The notes under the pieces are model-generated. The model did not search any database, had not been told where the DNA came from, and worked only from the letters and a program-made list of their open reading frames with translations. A stretch of DNA of 64,000 nucleotides from Oenanthe sinensis (lineage: Eukaryota; Streptophyta; Magnoliopsida; Apiales; Apiaceae), in the NCBI GenBank assembly GCA_028671895.1, contig CM053800.1:13661886-13725885 (forward strand), read 5' to 3'. This document shows, piece after piece, positions 49,701 to 61,444 of this stretch. Made by a program: the position numbers and the translations under genes. The first letter of the stretch is position 1; every line of letters starts with the position of its first letter.

Positions 49701-50891
49701 GAACAAGGCAGGATTCCCTAACAGATTTTAAAATCTTGGGATAACCCATCTCAAAGAGGTGAGGCTCCACTAGACAGTGATTTAGCAAATGCTATTGAGT
49801 CTGGTGCTGAGACATTGCTTATGCATGATAGATCAAAAACATCTCAACGAGGTAATTCTCAACTTGATAGTGATTCAGTTCATTCTGATGAATCAGGTGT
49901 TGGGAATATATGAATTGACGGATTTCACTTGCAGGTACATAATGCTATATTTGGAATGCAGAGTGAAAGTGAGAGAGAGAAACACTTAAGTGAAAGTGAG
50001 GGAGAGATACACTTGAGTGAGAGATAGGGAGAGAAAGAGTGAAACACTTCTAAGTGCTCGACACTTGAGTATAAACACTAACAGAACGTAGTAGAAGTGA
50101 GGAAACCTTAAGCCAAACACTTACCCTTGCTACTTCTGAAAGAAAAGCTACTATATTTTTCCCGATCAATGACAGACGAGAACCTTCTTTGGAAGACAAA
50201 CCATTCAAAAGTGGGCCATTGGAGGATTCCTCAACTAAGGGGGAGAATTTATAGGGAGAAAAAGGAGAAGTTAATAAAGTCTTATCTTCCCTAGAAAAAG
50301 AGAAGATGTTAATATCCTTAGGGGGAGATTTTAGACAAGAAAAAAAAAAGAAAATCTTATCTTCTGATCCTGAGGGGAAACAACAGAAATATGAGAGAAT
50401 CAAGAAGCTGTATTCTATACTTGAAAGGAGTTGTCAGAAGAGGATTCCTAATCCAAGTGGGAAGAACAGAGGACTATTCCATTGATTTTCTAAAGGGAGA
50501 AGAAGAATAAGAAGGAGAATCACATTCTCAGGGGGAGAACATTATTTGAGCAATGTTCTATATTTTATTGAAGATGTTCCCAGGAATTTTGATTCTTATG
50601 AAGCTCAGTTTATGATAAGTTCTTTATAGGTCAAGCAATGAAGGATTTTGAAGCAGAGAAAAGCTCAAACACAGAGGAATGAAGATGATATCTATTGAAG
50701 ATGCGTTCAGTGCTAAAGGAACACTCATTTTCTATTTCTCTTTACTTTATAGAAATCTGGAAATGTATTATATGATCCAGAACCCAAGTAGTATTATTTA
50801 CAAGTCTAGAGCATTAATATTTTCTTGTAGTTAGTTGAGTTATCCTCTAGGGATTTGCTTGTTAATCTCTACCAAACAAATAGGGGGAGAT
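46711..50891 (+). other. SIRE-c post-pol region
   Basis: No intact gene is present. It shares blocks with SIRE-b (for example 48918-49110 with 30370-30535). The open frame 48918-49130 is conserved in type between the two elements but too short and decayed to name. Polypurine tracts accumulate towards the 3' LTR. Confidence 0.5.
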
Positions 50892-52787
50892 TGAAAGGCT
50901 GTATGTATAGACCTATATGTAACATAGGGTTATAACTCAACACAAGAACATGACATGTAAATAATATGAAATTATCACTAGAATTAGGAAGACATGAAGA
51001 CTTGGTAAAGACAAAGGATAAAGAAGAAATCTACAGACTTGAAGCATTAGCTCACTAGAAGAAGTTCATTAATATGTTCATGCCTCAGTGAAGAATAAAG
51101 GTTGAAGTATTCAAGGATGTGGAAGCAGTGAAGCAGTTGTCAAAGTACCAGAAAGATTCTAGTGATCCAAATCTGCCAATTAGTCAAGTAATGAATTGCA
51201 GAGCTCAAGTACAGGAATCGATAAGATCGAATATACGGCAAATACAAAGAATCAAAATATTAGATAGAATCTTGGAGTCTATTATAGATTGCTGGAGGAA
51301 GTTCATTCATATGTTCAGACTTCAGTGAAGGATAAAATTCGAAGATGTTCAGGGTTTCAGATATGTTTATGGTTCAGCATAAGTGCCAGAGGATTCCAAT
51401 GTACTTACAATCGAAGCACTTCTAATCAACAAGGAACAAAGTCAATTGTATTGTAAAGAAGATGTGAAGATCAAGATCGTGTTAGTCGTTTGTGAACCAG
51501 ACCAGTTGCACTAAACGTCAGCACAAAAGAGATTGAGAATTGCATCTATGAATGAGAAGAATTGACTATTTACTGAAATGGGTAACAAGTGAAGTGGTAT
51601 ATGATGAAGCTCAGAATAAATCAAGTTCGAATAATCAAGAAAATATTTATTAGACTTGGTTGCAGTGGAAGAAAATATATTAAGGGCTTATCAGGTTCGA
51701 ATTTGGCTAAGTAAAGAAGACTACAGAAGCTGTATCTAGAAGTCAACTTGGTCAAGCTATTTCGTCTTATTCACCAATGGTTATAAAGCTATTTTGTCTT
51801 ATTCACAGATGGTTAACAACCATCGGGTGAAATCAAAGAATTGGTGAAAACAAATAAAAAGAACTTAGCCACTAGCCTATAGTTACTAACTATCGGAAAA
51901 GAAATAAAAAGAAAAAGAATTTTCGATAGTTGCTAAAAAGATTAATTCCGATAGTTAATGAATGTTGGAATTTCCGATGGTTATTAACTGAAGGATTAAT
52001 TCCGATAGTTGCTAAAGCTGGAATAATTCCGATGGTTACTCAGCCTAAATTAATTGATTTTATTTGAGGAATTGTTTTAAGTCTCCGATGGTTATTCTAC
52101 AGACTCATCGATACTTAAACAATTAATCAGCAAATTGTTCCCGATACTTATGAAGAAACAGAAGTGAGAAGCAGCTCAGTTACTTGGACCACATGAAGCC
52201 ACGTAGCTGTACTGAAAAAGTCTACACATAAATTGAAGCAGAGTCATTCATTTAAAGAGTCTTCTGCAACATAAGAAAAATAACCAGAGAGAGAGAAGAC
52301 GAAGCCGGAGAGGAGAGAAACCAGAAAAATCTATACCTCCTCACCGGAAATGTATTAGTGGCCGGTCCCTTAACGGAAAATGTCCAGGGTCACTATATAT
52401 CACTCTCTACGGTCTTAGTTTCCTTTGTACTGATCTAGAAATACTTGTATAGGAAATTGAGAGTAATATATTTTTGTTAAGCAGCGAAGAACTTGTTCTT
52501 CGGACCGGATTTGTTGACCGGGTGTAGCAACCTCAGGGTTTATATTTATCAAATGATATATTCCCCGAATCTTGTGTTGTTTATTTTCCTGCTGATTTTC
52601 TAGAACCGAAATGATTAATCCTAAACACAGAAAATTAGTAAGCAGGTCCGTAAACACTATTCACCTCAAGAACACGAGCCCACTAACCGAACTCTAAATT
52701 ATTTATCCGCAAAAGATTCGAAAGAATTTTTTAATTTAGTGAGTATCGTATTCAACCCCCCTTCTACGATACTTCCGGGGCCTAACA
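50892..52787 (+). repeat. SIRE-c 3' LTR
   Basis: It is the same length as the 5' LTR and nearly identical to it, following the polypurine tract and ending next to the AGACA duplication. Confidence 0.92.
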
Positions 52788-52792
52788 AGACA

Positions 52793-55700
52793 AAACACAA
52801 AACCAGACTGTGATACAGTATCATCCCTGTCTGTTTGAAAACTTGCATCGGTGTAACCTTTTACAACCAGTTTTTCCTCTCCTGCATACACCAAGAATGA
52901 ATCTTTAGTCCTTTTCAAGTACTTTAGAATATTCTTGACAGCCGTCCAGTGACCTTCACCTGGATTAGATTGGTATCTGCTCGTCATGCTTAAAGCATAC
53001 GAAACATCTGGGCGAGTACATACCATCGCATACATGATGGATCCAATTGCTGAGGCATATGGAACCTTACTCATGCGGTCCTTGTCATCCAATGATTTCG
53101 GACACTGATCTTTAGAGATCGTTATCCCTTGAGACAAGGGGACATATCCCCTTTTTGCATTTTGCATACCAAAACGATGCAAAACCTTATCGATGTATGT
53201 ACTCTGACTTAGACCGATCATCCTTCTAGATCTATCCCTATAGATCCACATTCCTAGAATGTAGGATGCTTCTCCTAAGTCTTTCATAGAGAAGTTGCTC
53301 CCTAACCAAATCTTAACAGCCTTGAGAGAAGGTATGTCATTCCCCATTAGTAGTATGTCATCAACATATAGTACTATGAATGCCACATGGCTCCCACTAA
53401 CCTTCTTGTAAACACAAGGTTCATCTTCGTTTTGAACAAAGCCATACTCTTTGACTGTTTCATCAAAACGGATATTCCATCTCCTAGAGGCTTGCTTCAA
53501 TCCATAAATGGATCGACGTAATTTACATACCTTGCTAACATTCCTTGGATCGACAAAACCTTCAGGTTGTGTCATGTACACATCCACATCCTCTTCAAGT
53601 ATTCCGTTAAGGAAGGCTGTTTTGACATCCATTTGCCAGATTTCATAATCATGGAATGCTGCAATAGCAAGCAAAATCCTTATGGACTTGACCATAGCCA
53701 CTGGTGAGAAAGTCTCACCATAGTCAATACCATGAATTTGTCTGAAACCTTTTGCAACCAGCCTTGCTTTATAGGTCTGAACATTTCCATCCATGTCAGT
53801 TTTCTTCTTGAAAACCCATTTGCACCCTATGGGTTTTACCCCTTCAAGTGGATCAACCAAAGTCCATACTCGGTTTTCGTACATGAAATCCATCTCGGAT
53901 TTCATGGCTTCTAACCATCTCTTAGAGTCTGGACTGTTCATAGCATCTTGGTATGTAAGAGGCTCATCTTTATCTATGAGCATCAAATCACCACATTGAG
54001 TCAAGAGAAATCCATATCTCTCTGGCTCATGGCGAATTCTACCAGTTCTACGAACAACCTGTGTTTGTTGAGCATTATCATTATCCTGCTCCTGTTCCAC
54101 TTCAGGTTCAATGCTATTTTGTGGTTCTCGATCTTCATCGAGGTCTATAGTTCTCCCACTGTTTCTTTTGGAAACAAAATCTCTTTCCATGAAAATAGCG
54201 TCTCGAGCAATAAACACCTTCTGCTCAGAAGGACTATAAAAATAATACGCCTTTGTTTCTTTAGGGTATCCCACAAAATTGCACTCTTCAGATTTAGGTC
54301 CAAGCTTGTCAGATACTTGACGTTTTACAAACGCCTTGCATCCCTAAACTTTCATAAAGTTCATGCCTGACCGTTTCTTCTCCCATATCTCATATGGAGT
54401 CTTTTGAACCATCTTAGTAGGAACACGGTTAAGTGTGAAAGCCGCTGTTTCTAGAGCGTAACCCCAGAAACTAATTGGAAGATCTGCATGACTCATCATC
54501 GATCGCACCATGTCCAACAAGGTACGATTTCTCCTCTCTGAAACTCCATTCCATTGAGGTGTACCTGGCGGAGTGAGTTGTGATACAATACCACACTCCT
54601 TTAAATAATCTTTAAATTCTGTGCTCAAGTATTCTCCTCCACGATCAGATCGTAAGATTTTAATACTTGTGCCTCCGCCAATTTGCTTCTCCACTTCAGC
54701 CTTGTATTCTTTGAACTTTTCAAAAGAATCGGATTTATTCTTCATAAGATATACATATCCATATCTACTGAAATCATCAGTAAATGTTATGAAGTAGTAG
54801 TAGCCTCCTCTAGCCATCACACGCATTGGGCCGCATACATCACTATGTATTAGCTCCAGACGTTCAGTGGCCCTTTGTCCCTTACCAGTGAAAGGGGCTT
54901 TAGTCATTTTACCAAGCAAACAAGATTCGCATTCTTGGTATGATTCAAAATCAAACTTATCCAAATATCCATCCTTATGTAATTTGGATATGCGTTTCTC
55001 ATTTATATGGCCTAGATGACAATGCCAGAGGTATGTTTGATTTGAGTCATTAACTTTAAGTCGTTTGTTTTCTATATTACAGACAGGATTATCTAAGTCA
55101 AGAACATATAAACCATTAAACAAACGCGCAACACCATAGGTTAAATCATTCAAGGCAAAAGAGCAACTGTTGTTCTTTATTGTAAACGAAAAACCTTTCT
55201 TGTCCAAACAAGAAACAGAAATAATGTTTCTGCGAATCGCAGGCACGTAATAACAATTTTCCAGTTCTAAAACTAGCCCAGAGGGCAAAGATAAATAATA
55301 TGTTCCTACAGCTAAAGCAGCAACTCTTGCTCCATTGGTAACTCGTAGGTCCATTTCTCCTTTAGCCAATGTCCTACTTCTCTGCATTTCCTGCACATTT
55401 ATACAAATGTGAGAAGCACATCCAGTATCCAATACCCAAGATGTAGAAATAGACAGATTGACTTCTATAACATATATACCTGAAGTAGAAGCTTGCTCAA
55501 CCCTCTTCTTCTTCAGATCCTCCAAGTAAACTGAACAGTTTCTCTTCCAGTGACCAGTTTTCTTACAGTAGTGACATTCACCCTTAGCGACCCCACCTTT
55601 AGGCTTTAAAGCCTGTTTAGGACCTGACTTTGGCTTGGGTGTAGAATCAGAACCTGTCTTCTTCTTACCCTTCCACTTGCCTTTCCCTTTGGCCTTACCT

Positions 55701-56344
55701 TTATTGCCCACCATCAGTATGGGAGCAGGTTCAGCCGTCTTCATGTTGGTCTCATATGTTCTCAACATAGCCAACAATTCAGTAGGTGTTTTGTCAAATT
55801 CATTCATATTGTAGTTCATAACAAACTGAGTGAATTTGTTGTTCAAAGAATTCAAGATTAGGTCAATACCAGTTTCCGGACCAATCGGGAAACCCAAAGT
55901 ATCAAGATACTCAATGTAACCAATCATCTTCAGAACATGTGGGCCAACTGGTTCACTTGCCCCTTGTTTGCAATTAAAGAGTGACTTACTCGTGTTGAAC
56001 CTTTCTTGACGAGTTTGGCTTGCAAACATGCTTTGCAAGTGCTCATAGATAGTATATGCATCCATATGCACATGTTGTCTTTGAAGCTCAGCACTCATAG
56101 TTGCCAACATAAGACATGCAACATCAGTTGCATCATTCTCATCCTTTGTATGGGCCGCTCGTTCCTCAACAGTAGCGCCCTCAGGAAGGGGACCTGCCGG
56201 AGGAATATCAATGACATGAAGCTTGCGCTCCTGCCTGAGGACAATCCTCAAATTCCTCTGCCAGTCTAGGAAGTTGTTTCCTCCTGTCAGCTTATCCTTC
56301 TCAAGGACAGATCGTACGGATAGTGTGTTTGTGTTGTTTGTCAT
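52793..56344 (-). pseudogene. COP-2 gag-pol polyprotein (one stop, interrupted by SIRE-c)
   Basis: The frame starts at ATG 56344 (MTNNTNTL). Gag core is about 55750-56300, with a Lys/Gly-rich linker and a CCHC knuckle (CHYCKKTGHWKRNC, about 55550). The protease has the DTGA motif (about 55440). Integrase has its HHCC region (WHCHLGHI...CESC), catalytic Asp residues in HSDVCGP and SDRGGEY and Glu in the SERRNRT stretch. Reverse transcriptase shows KARLVAKGFRQ, YGLKQA and YVDD (about 53360), then the RNase H start. One TAG near 54345 lies between two halves that are otherwise in the same frame, at a position usually Trp. The C-terminus continues at 38623-39025. It is well preserved, fitting its young LTRs. 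Confidence 0.9.
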
Positions 56345-57705
56345 TACTTGGTATCTACAATGATAAAAGCACAAAATTAAACATTAGATTGTCTGAGTTA
56401 TTTATTATGTTCAAATGATTATGATACATTCATAATATATCTCCCACTATTTTTATCAAATTAATAGCCCTTACTATTAATTTGGAAAGTATATCCCATA
56501 ATTCTTTCTAGTGAGCCAAGATCCATATTTCGTCATGTCTTAAGTCAACCACTCGAAGTCCTTAAGAATGATTATTTAGGTAGACAACATTTATCAATTA
56601 TATCATATATAATTCTTGGATAGTTTGGTGAGCAACGATTGATCTTATCTATCTAATAGATTTTTAACCAAACTCTATGCTTCTAAGTTCATAATGGTTG
56701 AATATAACCGTTTACTTTCACCTTATTATGACGACTCAGTTAAGTTTGACCCAATGATACAACGGCCGAATATAACCGTTTATATTGGTCGCATCTCACC
56801 ATGATAGATAGGAGTCCCCTGCCACTGACAGTCTTTCCCCTAATCGATCTAGGATTCGATGAGTGTTCATTCATTGGAAAGCATCTGATTAAAACTTAAT
56901 ATTTTGTTAAAGGGTTTAGAAAATTTACGACGATCATGATCACATCATGAAGAGATCCTCAATTTTTCCTTGAACTAAATATTTCAAATTGACATCTTAA
57001 ATTGTTCATTTCCCAGGTAGATGGAGGATACCAGTGGTCACACTTAAAACCCATCAGCCTTACGAATACGCATATCCGTTTTTGTCAGAAAATCCCAATT
57101 ATAGACATCAAAATCCATATTCAATTCCGTGTTTTAAAAATCCATATTTCATAAACACAAGAATCTCATGATCGTTTGTTAATTTTAAAATCTTAAATCG
57201 TTACAGATTTTATCTTGTTTAGCATGGCAAGCATGGCATGGGTGACGTATCTAATACATGCATACATCATTAATCTAATTAAAGCATGCATCTTCTACTC
57301 TACACATACATTCATACATCAATATGTAAAGTACAGTATGTAAACGTGCTTGGTTATGGCCCCTTTCCTATGTGATCCTTTCGAGCTAATGAAAGGATCA
57401 AAGTCAATCTATGGTGGTGAAATATAAATACAATTAAATGTCTTCATTCTTCTTGTATCCATGGGTTCTTGCTCCACTTTTTGGATCATCCTTCAATCTT
57501 CAAGTACATTACATGGAATAATTGAATACAACCTATACTAATGTACTTACATAAGAAAACTCGAGTTACATTCGAGGTTAAACAATTACAAGAATGAAGA
57601 AAACGACATGCAAGTCGTATTTATAAAACCAAAACCAAAACCATTAATCTAGGGGTCTAAGGGCCATAACCAGCACCATGCTCAAGTACACAAAATAAAA
57701 TATTG

Positions 57706-57794
57706 CGGGGGTCCGGGGACGGCAGCCCCTGGGCGGGGGTTCGGGGGCGGCAGCCCCCGGGCGGGGTCTGGGGGCGGCAGCCCCCAACTGGGGT
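57706..57794. repeat. G-rich triple repeat in the COP-2 leader
   Basis: Three copies of a unit like GGGGGCGGCAGCCCCCGGGC are each self-complementary around GGCAGCC and contain runs of four or five G on the plus strand. The surrounding leader is AT-rich. Confidence 0.8.
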
Positions 57795-57916
57795 CGAGCT
57801 GCCAGGTCAGCTTGGAAATTTTTTTATTTTCGAAGACCAGTCCTATTCAGAAATCATCAATTTCTGAACTACAGATCATATCTGTTGGCCTTTTCCCCCA
57901 CTGCAATTTATACAGT

Positions 57917-58196
57917 CCATCAGAGTTTACTACTAAACTCTGATCAGCACAGTCCATCAGAGTTTACTGCTAAACTCTGATCAGCACAGTCCATCAGAGT
58001 TTACTGCTAAACTCTGATCAGAGACCATCGGAGTTTGTTAAACTCTGACCATGCTCTATACTCTGACCTGACCATCAGAGTTTATTAAACTCTGACCATG
58101 CTCTATACTCTGACCTGACCATCAGAGTTTATTAAACTCTGAGCGAGTCCATCAGAGTTTGTTAAACTCTGACCCAGCTCCAATTTCACAAACTCT
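57917..58196. repeat. Hairpin array CAGAGTTTA / TAAACTCTG (COP-2)
   Basis: Seven units of CCATCAGAGTTTA, 0-4 bases, TAAACTCTGA are separated by spacers such as TCAGCACAGT, CATGCTCTATACTCTGACC and CCCAGCTC. It is homologous to the COP-1 array at 11594-11945. Confidence 0.85.
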
Positions 58197-58404
58197 GATC
58201 AGACACAGAATATACATTCTCTGACAGTTACATATTGGCAGAAGCATAGCAGTCTCATAACAGGCATGGCAGTCTCATAACAGAAGCATGGCAGTGGCAT
58301 AACAGATTATGACAAAACAGTAGCATGGCATGGCAGTCACCAAAACAGGCATGTATGCATTAAATACATAAAACACGTAACCAAATCAGTCCCTTATACA
58401 CGTA

Positions 58405-58416
58405 GCTCTGATGCCA
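58405..58416 (-). other. COP-2 primer-binding site
   Basis: On the element strand it reads TGGCATCAGAGC, one mismatch from the initiator tRNA-Met complement TGGTATCAGAGC, one base from the LTR end. Confidence 0.85.
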
Positions 58417-58417
58417 T

Positions 58418-59740
58418 TGTTGGGTTCCGAGGCATAAAACGCAGCGGATTAAACGTAAATATAACGAAAAATTTCGGAACCCTAACGCAGGATCATGTAT
58501 AAGATTGACAGATTATGGTGAAACGGAATCATACCTTTGTCTGGTCTTGACTTACACGAACTCAACGGAGATCCTAGCTTTCACGACTTGTGTCTTCCTC
58601 TCGAAAGCACCTCTATGGTATCCACACGAGCACCTTCAAGAACGTCTCACGATCTTGATTACGGAATGGATGTACTAGCCTCCTGTGATGATTTCGAATT
58701 CTGCCTCTGCCTTTTCTCTTTGCCTTTGCTGCTGCTAGGGTTTCGTTTTTCTTAAAAACTTAATCCTTATTAACCCTACATTATCTATTTATAATGGTTG
58801 GTTAATAGGCTCATAATAGCAACCCATAACAGCAAAGCCTAACCCAGTTAGGTTTAGGATTAAATAATAAAACCGAATTTTATTATTTAATTAATAACTA
58901 AGTCACACTTAATTATTAATGGCAGAATTCAAATTCGAATTTATATTATTTCAATTAATTAAGTCTCACTTAATTAATATAATAAAATTCAAATAATCAT
59001 CAATTAATTTAAATCTATAATTTAAATTAATTATTCCTTTAAGTACTCTATGTGTGTGACCCTATAGGCTATTATTTAATTAGCAATAATTTTATTCTCC
59101 AATAAAATTATAAACAATGAGCGGTATCTAGTAATACATCATTGCTACCCAATTAAATAATAATTAAATCGTGATTCGATAAAACCTTTCGTGATTAAAT
59201 GTTGAAGAGGATGACTAAATACATGTCTCGAGTTTAATCTATAATATATATGGTTAAAGGGATTATATTACACTGAAACATCGTATAGAAATATAATGAT
59301 CTCAAGTCAAAGGATCATTACACCATTATCACTGTGAGTCTTTCTTATGACTTTATTAAACATGAAGAATCTCACTGTGGGTCTGTCCAGTATCATGTAC
59401 TCCTACATGTACCTATGTATTGACTTTAGTATCCCCATACTTATAACCAATGAGATGTGGTTATCAGTCAAACAACATACTAGTCTATTTATGTATTATT
59501 ATTGTCCTATAATAATAATACTCGACTAGGGACATTTAAGAATATGATATATTATATAATCTCAAGTTCAAGTCATGTACTAAACTATACAATGTGTATC
59601 ATGATTCTAAGGACATTTATTATGCTAACAAATATATCGCAGTAATTAAAGTCATAATAAATATGTTTATTGAATAATCAATTGACATAAAGGTTTATCA
59701 AAATAAACATTGTATTGCCTCTAGGGCACCTACACCAACA
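58418..59740 (-). repeat. COP-2 5' LTR (1323 bp, rearranged)
   Basis: It matches the 3' LTR closely, except that the segment at 59197-59281 is the reverse complement of 37820-37907 and about 235 bp next to it (37908-38142 in the other copy) are absent. Confidence 0.9.
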
Positions 59741-59745
59741 GTTAC

Positions 59746-59899
59746 CAATGAGAAGTTGAAGCTTTGGGTAGCTTCAACTGGCCTTCAGAATTGATTGATG
59801 AGAAGGCGTTGCACTAACTAGAGTTATTGATTGAAGTATTGAGTTTTACTAGATTTATAAGAGTGAAGTGAAGATGTGGTCAGACTCCAATTGAGAGAT
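59746..59899 (+). pseudogene. COP-3 polyprotein end and polypurine region
   Basis: It resumes the frame cut by COP-2 at 37040 (TNEKLKLWVASTGLQN, stop near 59793). A decayed purine tract (TTGAGAGAT) then leads into the LTR. Confidence 0.7.
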
Positions 59900-60225
59900 T
59901 GTTGGGTTTTGTGGAGTCTACCTTTTCAGATTTGTACTAGGATATGAGTTGGTCTAATTTTCATATTTGGACTAGAATCTGATTGTCTACTTTTTCATAT
60001 TAGTACTATGAATAGAATTAGACCCAGTTTCTTCTCCTATAAATAGTCTCATGTAATTGTAACCAACACAACACAACATAATTGTGAGATATCAATACAA
60101 AGTTAGTGCGGCTTGTGGAGTAGGAATTTCCGAACCACGTTAAATCTTGTCTTGTGTGATTGTCATTTATTTTCTTCTTCTTGTTTATTCGTTTTGGGTT
60201 TGTTTTCGTTGTTCAATACTCAACA
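59900..60225 (+). repeat. COP-3 single LTR (326 bp)
   Basis: It starts TGTTGGGTTTTGTGG after the polyprotein end and finishes TACTCAACA before a primer-site-like TGGTATCAAGAGC (60229-60241, one extra A). Thus the 3' end of the internal region lies on its left and the 5' end on its right. Confidence 0.8.
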
Positions 60226-60265
60226 ACTGGTATCAAGAGCTTAGGTTTTTAGGCGAGTGAGAGCG

Positions 60266-60769
60266 ATGACAGAAGAATGGAAAGTAAAGATCGACAAATT
60301 TGATGACATATATTTTGGGGTTTGGAAGATGCAGATTGAAGATTATTTGTATTAGAAAAAACTACATGAACCGCTAGAAGAGAAGAATCCAGATTCAATG
60401 GATGAAAAAGAATGGGATCTATTAGATAGGCAGTCTTTGGGTGTTGTCAGATTGACTTTGGCGAAGAACGTTGCTTACAATATCGTCACGAAAACGACAA
60501 CTCATGGTTTGATCAAGGCGTTGTCAAACATGTATAAGAAGCCATCTACTTCAAATAAGGTATATTTGATTCGTTTGTTATTTGCCACGAGAATGAATGA
60601 ATGTGATTGTGTTACTGATCATGTGAATGAATTTAATTCTATTATATCAATACTCGCGTCAGTGGATATAAAATTCGATGATGAAGTACAAGCCTTGTTG
60701 TTAATATCCTCGTTGCCTGACAGTTGGTCAGGATTTGTCACTGCAATTAGTAATTCATTTTTAGGGTAA
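60266..60769 (+). pseudogene. COP-3 gag
   Basis: Tnt1-like copia Gag starts at ATG 60266 (MTEEWKVKIDKFD) 25 bases after the primer site. A stop occurs near 60355, and the UBN2-type core (LDRQSLGVVRLTLAKNV and later LLISSLPDSW) is open to 60769. A second stop separates it from the basic linker downstream. It formerly packaged COP-3 RNA. Confidence 0.75.
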
Positions 60770-60773
60770 TAAG

Positions 60774-61418
60774 ATGACTTTTGAGGGAGTTCAATATTCA
60801 ATTCTTGGAGAAGATATTCGTAGGAGAAATTCAGGAGAGTCGTCAGGTTCCTTGTTGAGTACTGAGAGTAGAGGCAGAAAGTTTGAAAATGGGCAGAATC
60901 ATGGGCGTAACAGATCGAAGTCACAGAAGAGAGGGCAATCCAAAGATCGCAAGGAGATTGTTTTTTGGAATTGTCAGAAGACGTGTCACTTCAGAAATCA
61001 GTGTACAGCTCATGCAGCTCCTAAAAGAAAGAAGAAAGAGGATAATTCAGCTAATATAGTTGAAGAAGTGGTGAATGACGATGCTTTGATTTGTTATGTT
61101 GAATGTTCCGTTGAATCATGGGTTATGTATTTTGGTGCATCATTCCATGCTATCCCTAGCAAGGATTTGATGTTCAATTTCAGAATTGGAAGTTTTGGTA
61201 AAGTCCGTCTTACCGATGACGAGACTTTGGATATTGTGGGCATGAGAGATATTAATCTCAAAACCTCTTTGGGAACTAGCTGGATGTTGAAAGATGTAAG
61301 GTACATTCCTGGACTTAAGAAGATGTTGTTATCTGTGGGTCAGTTAGATAAGGAAAGGTATCGAGTTTTGAGACGGACAGTGGAAGGTTATAAAGGGGAA
61401 CCTAGTTATTGCTCATAG
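60774..61418 (+). pseudogene. COP-3 zinc knuckle and protease region
   Basis: A basic Ser/Arg/Lys linker leads to a CCHC-like knuckle (CQKTCHFRNQC, its first Cys context altered, about 60980). The protease follows: WVMYFGASFHA stands where the usual motif is WVLDSGASFHA, so the catalytic Asp is lost. The GAG-pre-integrase start (RYIPGLKKMLLSVGQLD, about 61300) is the last recognised part. Integrase and most of reverse transcriptase are deleted at about 61440. Confidence 0.75.
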
Positions 61419-61444
61419 AGATAAGAAAGGGGCTTTATACATAG

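Larger units (their letters stand above)
39031..52787 (+). mobile_element. SIRE-c: Sirevirus-like non-autonomous LTR element
   Basis: LTRs 39031-40926 and 50892-52787 are both 1896 bp and differ at about eight positions by eye, the youngest pair here. The target duplication is AGACA (39026-39030, 52788-52792) in COP-2 RNase H. The primer site is TGGTATCAGAGC (40929-40940), and the polypurine tract AATAGGGGGAGAT precedes the 3' LTR. Extra AGGGGGA tracts lie at about 50234, 50320 and 50531. The internal region shares blocks with SIRE-b (about 45040-49400) but has no intact gene. Confidence 0.92.
56345..58404 (-). other. COP-2 untranslated leader with GC-rich and hairpin repeats
   Basis: About 2 kb separates the primer site and gag, unusually long for a copia element. 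No open frame stands out. It carries the G-rich triple repeat (57706-57794), the hairpin array (57917-58196) and short CATGGCAG / CATAACAG repeats (58240-58340). Confidence 0.65.
37041..59740 (-). mobile_element. COP-2: Ty1/copia retrotransposon, interrupted by SIRE-c
   Basis: The 3' LTR is 37041-38602 and the 5' LTR 58418-59740, with target duplication GTTAC (37036-37040, 59741-59745) inside COP-3. The tRNA-iMet primer site is at 58405-58416, and gag-pol on the minus strand runs from 56344. A single in-frame TAG and the SIRE-c insertion in RNase H are the only coding defects I see. LTRs differ at about nine positions plus a micro-inversion and deletion in the 5' LTR. Confidence 0.9.
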
